Source: JBDTMC01 sp039934475
Lineage (GTDB): Bacteria > Acidobacteriota > Terriglobia > Bryobacterales > Bryobacteraceae
Assembly: GCA_039934475.1 (NCBI GenBank)
Contig: JBDTMC010000078.1
Span: forward strand, 1 to 21,760
Direction: 5' to 3'
Length of the DNA stretch: 21,760 nt
In this document: in pieces, positions 14,923-21,760 of the stretch
Numbering within the stretch: position 1 is the first letter of the stretch
Layout: every line of letters starts with the position of its first letter
Program-made: the position numbers and the translations under genes
The notes under the pieces: model-generated
The model's input: only the letters and a program-made list of their open reading frames with translations
What the model was told of the DNA's origin: nothing
The model's database searches: none

Positions 14923-15395
14923 TTCAGATCGTGCTGCCAGACGGCTCGGGTGACGCGCCCGGGGGCGTTAGCGGTGAGAATCATGCGGTTATTCCAGAAG
15001 TTATAACTACGGCTGAACGAGGTTCCGATCTGGGCGGGTTGGACACTATCGTCGATTTGGTGGAGGACAGTTTCCGAGTCGGGATCGATGTCCCAAGAAC
15101 CGAACCAGGCTTCGGCGAAATCCTCTTTACTGGTTTCGGCGGGGAGCGAGGTGCGCGTGATGAGGCGGAAACGGGCACCAGGGCGCATGATCTGAAGCGA
15201 GAAATGACCGTCGTTCTCGTACGCCAGACGGCCTTGCGGCTTGTCTCCATAGGGTTTGGTTACCTCGCCGGATGGGCCTTTACTTTCGTAACTGACGAGC
15301 TTCCAGACTCCAAGGAAATGGCTTTTGACCAGTTCCATCGGGGGCTGGGCGGCCAGCGTGCCGGCCACGAAGAGCGCGGCGAGGTAGAGGCGCAT
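14919..15395 (-). CDS. Secreted lipocalin-like domain protein
   Basis: The 158-residue protein begins MRLYLAALFVAGTLAAQ, a signal peptide with probable cleavage after Ala15 or Ala16. The mature part matches the small lipocalin-like (Lipocalin_5 type) beta-barrel: a G-x-W motif in FLGVWKLVSYE (28-38), then GRLAYENDGHFSLQIM and a late strand pattern SFSRSYNFWNNRMILTA. Such proteins may bind small hydrophobic ligands in the periplasm; some are linked to secondary metabolism. The ligand is unknown. The ATG at 15395 abuts, back to back, an ATG on the other strand at 15396 within CATATG. The gene converges on rpiB with a four-base overlap of the stops, leaving no room for a terminator between them. 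Confidence 0.86.
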   Translation of the reverse strand: MRLYLAALFVAGTLAAQPPMELVKSHFLGVWKLVSYESKGPSGEVTKPYGDKPQGRLAYENDGHFSLQIMRPGARFRLITRTSLPAETSKEDFAEAWFGSWDIDPDSETVLHQIDDSVQPAQIGTSFSRSYNFWNNRMILTANAPGRVTRAVWQHDLN

Positions 15396-15422
15396 ATGCT
15401 TGCATCGTACTACGCTGGAGAG

Positions 15423-15818
15423 ATGGGCTTTCTGGACAATCTGGAGAATAACCTGAAGGCGTTGGAGTCTCAGGAGGAGAAGGACCCGGCGGAGGTCCAG
15501 CGGCGGAGGTCGGCTGCGGAGGCGGCGCGAGCGGCGGCGTTACGGCGGGCTCCGTTTGCGGAGGCTTTGCGGACGGGTGCGTTTACGGAAAAGCTTCTGA
15601 CGTCGAGCCGGGCGATTGGGTTTGGGAAACGGGTGTTGGTTCAGTTTACCTGGCTGGAGGAGACGCTGCGATTGGATGCCCGGGAAAAGCGGGTGGAGTT
15701 GACTCCGACGGATGAAGGTGTGCGCGCGGTTTACTCTGTGGATGGGGTGGAGACGGAAAGTAAGATGGTGGATTTGGCAGGCGATGGGGAAGCTTTCGCC
15801 CGCGATTGGCTGGCGTAG
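15423..15818 (+). CDS. Small conserved-looking protein of unknown function
   Basis: I do not recognise a named family. The 131-residue product starts MGFLDNLENNLKALESQEE. The first 50 residues are highly charged and rich in Ala, Glu and Arg, probably a long helix or coiled coil. Then follow FAEALRTGAFTEKLLTSS and a mixed segment with IGFGKRVLVQFTWLEETLRLD, VELTPTDEGVRAVY and ESKMVDLAGDGEAFARDWLA, which looks like a small beta-rich domain. No signal peptide or membrane helix is present, so it should be cytosolic. ATG 15423 gives the more natural start. ATG 15396 would add nine residues (MLASYYAGE), has GAGG five bases upstream, and cannot be excluded. The frame further upstream is antisense to the lipocalin-like gene and is not coding. 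Confidence 0.75.
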   Translation: MGFLDNLENNLKALESQEEKDPAEVQRRRSAAEAARAAALRRAPFAEALRTGAFTEKLLTSSRAIGFGKRVLVQFTWLEETLRLDAREKRVELTPTDEGVRAVYSVDGVETESKMVDLAGDGEAFARDWLA

Positions 15819-15997
15819 GGCATCACTTTCACACGATACCAGTACGCTCAATTGGCTAGCTGCCTTGCCCAATCGAGCGGGACGATGTACGATGACACGG
15901 ATCTGAGTCCAAAGTTAGAAATTCCATTTACACCCCAGCGGTGGGTTCATCTCTCTCACGGCATTATTCGGATGGGCCACATTCGACATGGGTTGAC

Positions 15998-16003
15998 AGG
16001 AGA
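15998..16003 (+). promoter_or_regulatory. Ribosome-binding site of the WWWY-repeat hydrolase
   Basis: AGGAGA ends five bases before the ATG at 16009. It decides the start: a GTG at codon 35 would give a shorter, neater signal peptide but has no Shine-Dalgarno sequence. The rest of the 190-base gap from 15819 shows no promoter or repeat that I can support. Confidence 0.6.
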
Positions 16004-16008
16004 TAGAC

Positions 16009-18072
16009 ATGGAACTGAACCGTGCGTTTCAATTCCCGCACCCTGCCGCGCCCGCGGTCGAACCTAACGCCAAGTTGGCGTGGAAGCCAGCTAAATTCCT
16101 GGCCGAACCGGTGCGACGGCATGTGTGCTGGGCCTTGCTGTGCCTTGCCATCTTCGTTTTGGTGAGCGCGTCTCCAGCGCGGGCCAGCGACGACAACGAA
16201 AATAGCACCCCGACGGGTTGGTGGTTTTATACCGGGCAGACGTCTAGCCAAGTATCCAGCACAATCACCAAGTACAATGCCCGGATCACAAGCATCCGAG
16301 CGGATGTCGCCACCAATACCTACACGGTGACATATGTGAAGAACACCGGGACGTACGCGAAATCGTGGTGGTGGTACGTCGGCATCGACGCAGCAACGCT
16401 ATCGCAGAATCTGGCCACGAATAATGGCCGGCTGATCTCATTGCAGGCGTATGATACCGGCGGCGGCAACATCCGGTTCGCCGTTGCGATGGTGGCCAAC
16501 ACCGGCGCGGATGCCAAAGGATGGTGGTGGTATTACAACCAGACGACCGCAAATATCACTTCTAACACGACAGCCAATCACGCGCGGCTCACCAATCTAG
16601 ACTCCTATGTTTCTAACGGTGTGACCCGCTACGCCGTGATCATGATTGCCAACACTGGCGCGGACGCCAAAAGCTGGTGGTGGTATCACGGCGTCAGTCC
16701 AACGACGATCTCCACCAACATCACGGCCAACAATGCCCGGTTGCTGGACTTCACCAGCGCAGGGACGGGCACTTTCAACGTGGTAATGGAGTCGTGCTCG
16801 ACAGGCTGTCCGGGATGGTGGTGGTACTACGGAGTGAATGCGTACGGGGTTCTGGACAAAGCTCAGAATACCGGCGCGAGGGTGATGACTGCCGATCAGT
16901 ATTCCGGTAGCTGCAGCGGGTCGAGCAAATGTTTTGCCACGATCATGATCGGCAATGTGCCGTCAGACATCACGTCGTGCGACCTGAACGGGTGCATCTC
17001 ACAGTCGAAGCTCGCAAATGGGATTAAGAACAGCCTTTCCGGCAAAGTTGTCGGGTACTCACTGCAGGTGGGAGGACTGGCGCCCAAGTATGGCGGCCTG
17101 GCGCGGACTGCCACGGACACGAGTTTATCGATGAGGCCGGACCTTGTCACGAACCTGGCGAGCGTCAGCAAAACGCTGACAATGATCGGCATTCTGCAGT
17201 TACTGGACAAGGGCGGGCTTACTGTGGACACGCCAATCTCACGGTATCTCTACACAGACTGGACGAAGGGTCCGAATGTCAGCCGGCTCACGTTCCGGCA
17301 CTTACTGACGCATACTTCCGGCTTGGCCCAGACCGCTTCCAACTGCATGACGAATGGTACGGGGCCGACTTCGGGCATTGACTATTCCGGGATCCAGACG
17401 ATCATCGCCAACGGAGTTCCTAACGCATCGAACATCGGCGTTCCACAATACGGCAACTGCAATTTCGCGCTGTTGCGGGAACTGATGCCGGCTTTGTCGG
17501 GAACGCCGCTCATGAATTACCCGAACGGTTCGCAGAGGGCGGCACAGAGCTCGACGCTGTACATCAACTACATGAACAGCCACGTATTTCAACCGGTGGG
17601 CGTGCCCACCAGCCAGTGCAAGCCTCCTTCAGGGACCAATGACGTTCTCTCGTACCCCTATCCCGCGGGGAGCACCGCAGGCACAGATTGGGGCGACTGG
17701 TCGTTAATCTGTGGCGGCGGTGGGTGGGTGCTAAGCGCCGATCAGCTGTTTAGGGTGATCAACGACCTTGCAGCGGGGAGTACGCTGCTCACGAAGACCG
17801 AGAGAACACAGATGATTAGCGGTAACCTGGGCTGGGACAGCGCGGTTCGGAATGACTGTCCCACCGGGTATGTCTGTAAGAACGGGGCCTTAGGCGATGG
17901 CACCCACGCACTTTGGACCTATTCCGGCATCTTGAAGTGTAACGTCGCCGTGGTGTTAGTTGTAAATTCGCCGTTACCCTCGGTCTATCAAAATGGCGAG
18001 GACATCATCGGGCTGGTGAAGGACGCGTTCAACGCCTCGACTGTGGCGGGAACGCCGGTGGCCTGCCGGTAG
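16009..18072 (+). CDS. Secreted class-C beta-lactamase-fold serine hydrolase with five WWWY repeats
   Basis: The 687-residue protein has an unusually long N-region (37 residues), then the hydrophobic segment CWALLCLAIFVLVSASPARA, predicting export with cleavage near residue 60. Residues 70-315 hold five tandem repeats of 47-52 residues. Each begins with a WWFY or WWWY motif (Tyr at 74, 123, 175, 226 and 273), followed by a helix, N-x-A/G-R-(L/I) and V-x-M-(V/I)-x-N-T-G. From about residue 335 a serine beta-lactamase/penicillin-binding fold begins: S385-V-S-K388 is the SxxK nucleophile motif, HLLTHTSGL (431-439) is a family signature, Y481-G-N483 is the second motif, and HALWTYSG (633-640) probably lines the third. 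Tandem repeats before this catalytic fold are known from bacterial tandem-repeat and fungal polyglycine-hydrolase-type proteins, so a peptidase or esterase acting outside the cell is likely. About ten Cys residues in the catalytic part suggest disulfides. Confidence 0.88.
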   Translation: MELNRAFQFPHPAAPAVEPNAKLAWKPAKFLAEPVRRHVCWALLCLAIFVLVSASPARASDDNENSTPTGWWFYTGQTSSQVSSTITKYNARITSIRADVATNTYTVTYVKNTGTYAKSWWWYVGIDAATLSQNLATNNGRLISLQAYDTGGGNIRFAVAMVANTGADAKGWWWYYNQTTANITSNTTANHARLTNLDSYVSNGVTRYAVIMIANTGADAKSWWWYHGVSPTTISTNITANNARLLDFTSAGTGTFNVVMESCSTGCPGWWWYYGVNAYGVLDKAQNTGARVMTADQYSGSCSGSSKCFATIMIGNVPSDITSCDLNGCISQSKLANGIKNSLSGKVVGYSLQVGGLAPKYGGLARTATDTSLSMRPDLVTNLASVSKTLTMIGILQLLDKGGLTVDTPISRYLYTDWTKGPNVSRLTFRHLLTHTSGLAQTASNCMTNGTGPTSGIDYSGIQTIIANGVPNASNIGVPQYGNCNFALLRELMPALSGTPLMNYPNGSQRAAQSSTLYINYMNSHVFQPVGVPTSQCKPPSGTNDVLSYPYPAGSTAGTDWGDWSLICGGGGWVLSADQLFRVINDLAAGSTLLTKTERTQMISGNLGWDSAVRNDCPTGYVCKNGALGDGTHALWTYSGILKCNVAVVLVVNSPLPSVYQNGEDIIGLVKDAFNASTVAGTPVACR

Positions 18073-18093
18073 CCGCAAAGTCATACTGTCCGA

Positions 18094-18125
18094 ACGGGGG
18101 AGCACTGCATCGAGCGCTCCCCCGT
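18094..18125. terminator. Bidirectional hairpin terminator
   Basis: ACGGGGGAGC (18094-18103) and GCTCCCCCGT (18116-18125) form a perfect 10-bp stem with a 12-base loop. It stands between the convergent ends of the hydrolase gene (stop 18072) and the ADOP gene (stop 18134, minus). On the plus strand it is followed by ATTTCG, a weak T tract; the minus-strand side has none, so termination may be partly factor-dependent. Confidence 0.75.
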
Positions 18126-18133
18126 ATTTCGAA

Positions 18134-20515
18134 TCACTCCTGGCGGAGAGCAACTAACGGGTCAAGGGCAGCGGCGCGGCGTGCGGGAATGATCCCGGCT
18201 GCCACTGAGACCACGAGAAGCAACGCAGCTGTCCCGGCATAGGTAGCGGGGTCAGTGGGGCGAACACCGTAGAGGAGACTTGCGAGGAAGCGCGACGCGG
18301 CATAGGCTCCGGCCAGGCCGAGGGCGACGCCGGGCAGCGCCAGGCGCAGACCGTATACCAGAACCATGCGTAAGACGTCTTCGCGGCGGGCGCCTAGCGC
18401 CATGCGAACTCCGATTTCGGCGGCGCGGCGGGCTACCATGTACGCCATCAACCCGTAGATACCTGCCATCGCCAGAGCCACAGCCAGGACGGCGAAGACG
18501 GTGAGTAACATGGAGCGAAAACGCGGGGCGGCCACGGAACCAGCGACGTTGGCTTCCATCGTCGTGAATTTGATGGGAACGTCAGTGCGAACGTCACGAA
18601 CCTTAAGGCGGACCGCGTTTGCGAGGGCTTGGGGATTGCCTTGTGTCCGGAGCATCACGAACAGCGCGCTGCCAGGACCGGGATGCTGAGTGTACGGCAT
18701 GTAGAGTTCGGCGGTGACCGCGGAGGTTGGTCCATCTTCGCGGACATCGGCAACGACGCCGACGATCTGCATGGGGTTGGGTGAATCGAGACCGCAGAGC
18801 ACGCGACGGCCGAGGGGGTATTCCCCGGTTTTGAATGTCCGCTTCACAAAGGTTTCATTGACGATGGCTACGAAGGGTGATTCGTATTGGTCCGTGGGGG
18901 CAAACTCGCGGCCGGATTTCAAGGGAACTCGAACGGTCTCAAAGTAGCCTGGCGCGATGATGCGGAAGTTGGCGTAGGGCATATCAGCAGGTGGCGGCAT
19001 CGGCGTTCCTTCGAGGAAGTAGCCGCCGTTGGAACCAGAACGACCGGCGGTGAGAGTTTGCGAGGCGGTGGCGGCGGTCACACCGGGCAAGGCGCGAAGG
19101 TCAGGGAGCAGCCGGGTGTAGAAGCGCGTGGCAGCTTTGGATGACTCGAGATCGCCAGCAGGCACGTCCATTTCGGCGGCGAGGATGTTCTCGGCGTGGA
19201 TTCCGAGGTCAACTTGCGTCAGGCCGACGAAGCTTTTCAGAAGGAGCCCGGCGGCGGTGAGAAGGATCACTGAGAGAGCAACCTCAGCGACTACCAGACT
19301 CTGGCGGGCGAAGCCACCGCGGCCACCGACGGTGCGTCCGCCGGCCTGTTTCAAGGCGTCGTTGAGATCGATGCGCGTCGCCTGGAAAGCGGGCGCCAGA
19401 CCGAAGAGGACGCTGGCGGCGAGCGAGAGCACGAAGGTGAAAGCGAGTACCGAGAGATCGAGGTGGACCTCGTCTAGACGGGGGACTCCAGCCGGGGCGA
19501 TGCCGACGAGGATCTCTGTGCCCCAGATGCCCAGCAGGAGCCCGGCGGCTCCGGCGAGTGCGGCCAGCACGAGGCTTTCGGCGAGCAACTGACGAATGAT
19601 CATCCACCGGGAGGCACCCAAGGCGGCGCGTACCGCCATTTCGCGTGTGCGGGCGGTGGCCCGGGCGAGCAGCAAGCTGGCGACGTTGGCGCAGGCGATC
19701 AGCAGTACCAGAGCGACGGCCCCCAGAAGGAGATAGAGGGTGGTTTGGACATCGCCGACGAGTTGCTTCGCCAGCGGCACGACGGCGGCGGATTTGTTCT
19801 TATCCTCGGGGTACTGGCGTTCGATGGCCGCGGCAATGGCTGTCATCTCAGCTTGAGCCTGCTCCACCGTAACTCCGGGCCGCAGCCTTGCGATGGGGCG
19901 GTAGTTATGGGCGGTGCGCGAGGCAGTCTCCTCATACAACGAAGCTTGGAACCAGAGATCGGCCTTGTTCGGGAAGTCGAAACGAGGTGGCATCACACCG
20001 GCGATGACGAAGGACTTGTCCATGAGGCGGACAGTCTTGCCGAGGGCGCCGGAGTCGCCGTTGAAGTGACGGCGCCAGAAGGCATCACCGATGAGGATGG
20101 AGGTCTGCACGTGCGGATCGAGTCCGTGTCCGATGGCGGGAAGAGCTCCCATGGCGGCAAAGAACTCCGGGGTCACGCCGGCAACCTGAGCGTACTCCGC
20201 CGTATTGGCGACAGCCACGCTGGTTTTCTCGGCGTAGTAGTAGTAGCCCATGGATTCGAACGAGGACGCCGACTTTTTCCAATCGTGGAAGTCCGGAGCG
20301 GAAACCTGATAGCGGCGGCCGTTCGTCTTGTTCAGAGACCAGAGCGTGACGATGCGATCAGGGTCGTTGTAGCTGAGGGGTTTCAGGAGGACCGCATTGA
20401 CGACGCTGAAGACGGCGGTGTTGGCTCCAATGCCTAAGGCGAGAATGAGCACAGCGATGGCGGTGAAACCGGCATTCTTACGGATGAGGGTGCGGAAGGC
20501 GACGCGAAGATCCAT
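18134..20515 (-). CDS. ADOP-family duplicated ABC transporter permease (MacB/FtsX type), 793 aa
   Basis: This is the second ADOP permease of the window, with 793 residues. It starts MDLRVAFRTLIRKNAGFTAIAVLILALGIGANTAVFSVVNAVLLKPL, the classical family N-terminus. A periplasmic MacB_PCD domain follows to about residue 240. The first FtsX domain (about 260-390) has ACANVASLLLARATARTREMAVRAALGAS. The linker carries QSLVVAEVALSVILLTAAGLLLKSF, a second periplasmic domain covers about 430-640, and the last FtsX domain (about 675-785) has AGIYGLMAYMVARRAAEIGVRMALGA and ends IIPARRAAALDPLVALRQE. It resembles the product at 1336-3687 in plan but not closely in sequence, so it is not a recent duplicate. 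It stands alone, divergent from the Tat-exported protein gene. A perfect hairpin lies in its leader 11 bases before the ATG. Confidence 0.94.
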   Translation of the reverse strand: MDLRVAFRTLIRKNAGFTAIAVLILALGIGANTAVFSVVNAVLLKPLSYNDPDRIVTLWSLNKTNGRRYQVSAPDFHDWKKSASSFESMGYYYYAEKTSVAVANTAEYAQVAGVTPEFFAAMGALPAIGHGLDPHVQTSILIGDAFWRRHFNGDSGALGKTVRLMDKSFVIAGVMPPRFDFPNKADLWFQASLYEETASRTAHNYRPIARLRPGVTVEQAQAEMTAIAAAIERQYPEDKNKSAAVVPLAKQLVGDVQTTLYLLLGAVALVLLIACANVASLLLARATARTREMAVRAALGASRWMIIRQLLAESLVLAALAGAAGLLLGIWGTEILVGIAPAGVPRLDEVHLDLSVLAFTFVLSLAASVLFGLAPAFQATRIDLNDALKQAGGRTVGGRGGFARQSLVVAEVALSVILLTAAGLLLKSFVGLTQVDLGIHAENILAAEMDVPAGDLESSKAATRFYTRLLPDLRALPGVTAATASQTLTAGRSGSNGGYFLEGTPMPPPADMPYANFRIIAPGYFETVRVPLKSGREFAPTDQYESPFVAIVNETFVKRTFKTGEYPLGRRVLCGLDSPNPMQIVGVVADVREDGPTSAVTAELYMPYTQHPGPGSALFVMLRTQGNPQALANAVRLKVRDVRTDVPIKFTTMEANVAGSVAAPRFRSMLLTVFAVLAVALAMAGIYGLMAYMVARRAAEIGVRMALGARREDVLRMVLVYGLRLALPGVALGLAGAYAASRFLASLLYGVRPTDPATYAGTAALLLVVSVAAGIIPARRAAALDPLVALRQE

Positions 20516-20526
20516 GGCGGGTGATG

Positions 20527-20547
20527 TATGGCACGCGGGGTGCCATA
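20527..20547. promoter_or_regulatory. Perfect 8-bp inverted repeat in the ADOP leader
   Basis: TATGGCAC (20527-20534) and GTGCCATA (20540-20547) are perfect inverted repeats with a 5-base loop. The element ends 11 bases before the ADOP ATG at 20515, so on the minus-strand message it would form a hairpin next to the ribosome landing site. As DNA it could be an operator for a dimeric repressor. No Shine-Dalgarno sequence is visible between it and the ATG. Confidence 0.45.
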
Positions 20548-20592
20548 GCAGGATGTTGATAGCGTGGGAGTTAAAAGCGGCGGGTGTTCGTT

Positions 20593-20607
20593 CGCGGGAC
20601 GCCCGCG
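20593..20607. repeat. Short GC-rich inverted repeat
   Basis: CGCGGG (20593-20598) and CCCGCG (20602-20607) form a perfect 6-bp stem with a 3-base loop in the divergent promoter gap between the ADOP gene and the Tat-exported protein gene. It may form a small cruciform or RNA hairpin; with this base composition chance is quite possible. Confidence 0.3.
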
Positions 20608-20644
20608 TTCGGGCTTGAGATTACCTTTGGTACTCTACAGATTC

Positions 20645-21760
20645 ATGATGACCCGAAGGGATAGCGTACGCTGGCTGGCGGCGGCAGGCGCCGCTCCTGG
20701 CTGGGCGACCGCGGCTGAGGCGAAGTGGACTACGGCCTGGGACAAGGCTGTGCTGGCCAGCGCGCTGGCTTTGCGGGAGCCGCAGTTCGATGCTGCCGAA
20801 GCGATGATTGTGCGCAAGGTGGGCAGCGCGTACAACTACCATTCGACGCTGCGGAATGTGACGGCACATCCGACGCGGGAATCGCTGGAGTATGCACTGC
20901 TGTTGCTGGAAGGGCGGCAGGATGATCGCGCGGGGCAGATTCTGAGCCGCGTTCTGACATTGCAGGAAGTGGACCCGGGGAGCCAGTGGTATGGGCTGTG
21001 GGGATACTACGCGGAGGAATCTCCGGCGAAAATGTCGCCCGCGGATTGGAACTGGGCGGACTTCAACGGGGCCACTCTCCTAATGATTGTCCACCGGCAT
21101 GGGGAGAGGCTGGGTCCGGCGCTGCGAGCACGCATGCACGAAGCAATTCGGCATGCGGGGGCGTCAGTGCGCAAACGGAATGTCAGCATGAGCTACACCA
21201 ACATAGCGGTGCAAGGAACGTTTGTGACGTTGGCCGCGGCGCAGTTGCTGGGCGACGCGGAGATGCGAAATTATGCGACGGAGAGGTTGGGCCGGTTGGC
21301 GGCGGCGATTGACGAGACCGGGAGTTTTGCAGAGTATAACAGTCCCACGTATTCGGAAGTAACGATTGCCAATTTGACACGAATGCGGATGACCCTGAAC
21401 GATGGGGCGGCGCAGACGTTGGCGGAACGGATTCACTATCGGGCGTGGATGCACATGGGGAAACACTGGCATGCCCCGACAATGCAACTGGCGGGGCCGC
21501 AGAGCCGGTGCTACGCCACCGATATTGGGCGCCCGCTGTGGCTGCAAAAGGCGCTGGGCGGGAGGATTGAATTCGCTTCCATAGACAAGCTGCCGGGACT
21601 GGAAGCGGACGTGCCCGTGCTGGATTTTCAATGCCCACAAGAGTTGCAGAGCCTGTTTTTGGAGACTCCGGCGGCGCATCTTCATCGCGAAGTCTTTCGA
21701 CCGAAGGTGGGAGGAGCCACGTATCTGTCGCCTGGATATTGCCTGGGCACGGTGAACCGG
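20645..21760 (+). CDS. Tat-exported protein, probable alpha/alpha-toroid fold, cut by window edge
   Basis: The first 372 codons are present and the frame is still open at the right end. The N-terminus MMTRRDSVRWLAAAGAAPGWATAAEA has twin arginines (4-5) and a short hydrophobic stretch, a twin-arginine signal for export of a folded protein. The mature part is rich in amphipathic helices: SLEYALLLLEGRQDDRAGQILSR-like pairs, WNWADFNGATLLMIVHRHGERLG, AVQGTFVTLAAAQLLGD, and FAEYNSPTYSEVTIANLTRM after DETGS. Helical hairpins with Trp, Tyr and Asn in the turns recall (alpha/alpha)-barrel polysaccharide lyases or glycosidases such as heparinase II/III relatives. This is an impression, not a firm family match. 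ATG 20648 is an alternative start. No clear Shine-Dalgarno sequence; TACTCT (20631-20636) is a possible -10 box. Confidence 0.78.
   Translation, partial: MMTRRDSVRWLAAAGAAPGWATAAEAKWTTAWDKAVLASALALREPQFDAAEAMIVRKVGSAYNYHSTLRNVTAHPTRESLEYALLLLEGRQDDRAGQILSRVLTLQEVDPGSQWYGLWGYYAEESPAKMSPADWNWADFNGATLLMIVHRHGERLGPALRARMHEAIRHAGASVRKRNVSMSYTNIAVQGTFVTLAAAQLLGDAEMRNYATERLGRLAAAIDETGSFAEYNSPTYSEVTIANLTRMRMTLNDGAAQTLAERIHYRAWMHMGKHWHAPTMQLAGPQSRCYATDIGRPLWLQKALGGRIEFASIDKLPGLEADVPVLDFQCPQELQSLFLETPAAHLHREVFRPKVGGATYLSPGYCLGTVNR

Noticed and set aside
14931..15395. Upstream extension of the small plus-strand protein
   Set aside because: This part is antisense to the lipocalin-like gene, which has a signal peptide and motif support. 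The sequence changes character only after 15396.
16210..16830. Recurring TGGTGGTGGTA tracts, considered as a DNA repeat array or CRISPR-like structure
   Set aside because: The tracts encode the WWWY motifs of a protein repeat, are about 150 bases apart in frame, and the sequence between them is also related at the protein level.
19745..20437. 230-codon plus-strand open frame
   Set aside because: Antisense shadow of the second ADOP gene; Gly/Glu/Val-rich without motifs.
1336..20515. The two ADOP genes as a recent duplication or ends of a composite element
   Set aside because: They share domain plan but are clearly divergent in sequence along their whole length, and genes of this family are numerous in Acidobacteriota.
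20593..20607. CGCGGG-ACG-CCCGCG as a terminator
   Set aside because: It has no T tract on either strand and lies in a divergent promoter gap where no transcript is expected to end.

Overview
The window looks like chromosomal DNA of an acidobacterium, most likely Solibacter/Bryobacter-like. I infer this from three family markers: two about 790-residue ADOP-type duplicated MacB/FtsX permeases, an Oar-like TonB-dependent receptor with an N-terminal carboxypeptidase-regulatory domain, and a G+C-rich sequence full of long antisense shadow frames. No rRNA, tRNA, CRISPR array, transposase, integrase or phage gene was found. No gap between genes exceeds 300 bases. Both ends of the window cut through genes. 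Layout, left to right. (1) 1-3687, minus strand: the N-terminal part of a TonB-dependent receptor and a complete ADOP permease, separated by a REP-like inverted repeat. (2) 3789-9774, plus strand: a uroporphyrinogen-decarboxylase-fold protein, then tyrS, a tightly packed pair of MacB-type permeases without an ATPase, and folP. (3) 9781-12465, minus strand: a compact cupin -> VanZ/LamG membrane protein -> Fpg/Nei glycosylase operon, with gaps of 3 bases. (4) A second, longer REP-like inverted repeat at 12508-12600, then a GTG-started GNAT acetyltransferase on the minus strand. (5) 13072-14922, plus strand: a secreted M64 metallopeptidase followed by rpiB. (6) 14919-15818: a lipocalin-like secreted protein on the minus strand and a small conserved-looking cytosolic protein on the plus strand. 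(7) 16009-18072, plus strand: a secreted class-C beta-lactamase-fold serine hydrolase with five WWWY repeats, ending at a 10-bp-stem bidirectional terminator. (8) 18134-20515, minus strand: the second ADOP permease, with a perfect hairpin in its leader. (9) 20645 to the right end, plus strand: a Tat-exported protein cut by the edge. How the genes fit together: tyrS, folP and rpiB are housekeeping genes for tRNA charging, folate synthesis and the pentose phosphate pathway. The rest is mostly cell-envelope or exported: permeases, the receptor, two secreted hydrolases, the lipocalin-like protein and the VanZ/LamG protein. That suits a soil oligotroph exporting enzymes and small molecules. I see no clear new multi-gene defence or mobile system. 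The most distinctive items are the WWWY-repeat serine hydrolase, the VanZ-LamG fusion in an operon with a divergent DNA glycosylase, the two copies of the asymmetric inverted repeat, and the URO-D-fold protein that lacks the expected metal-binding residues.
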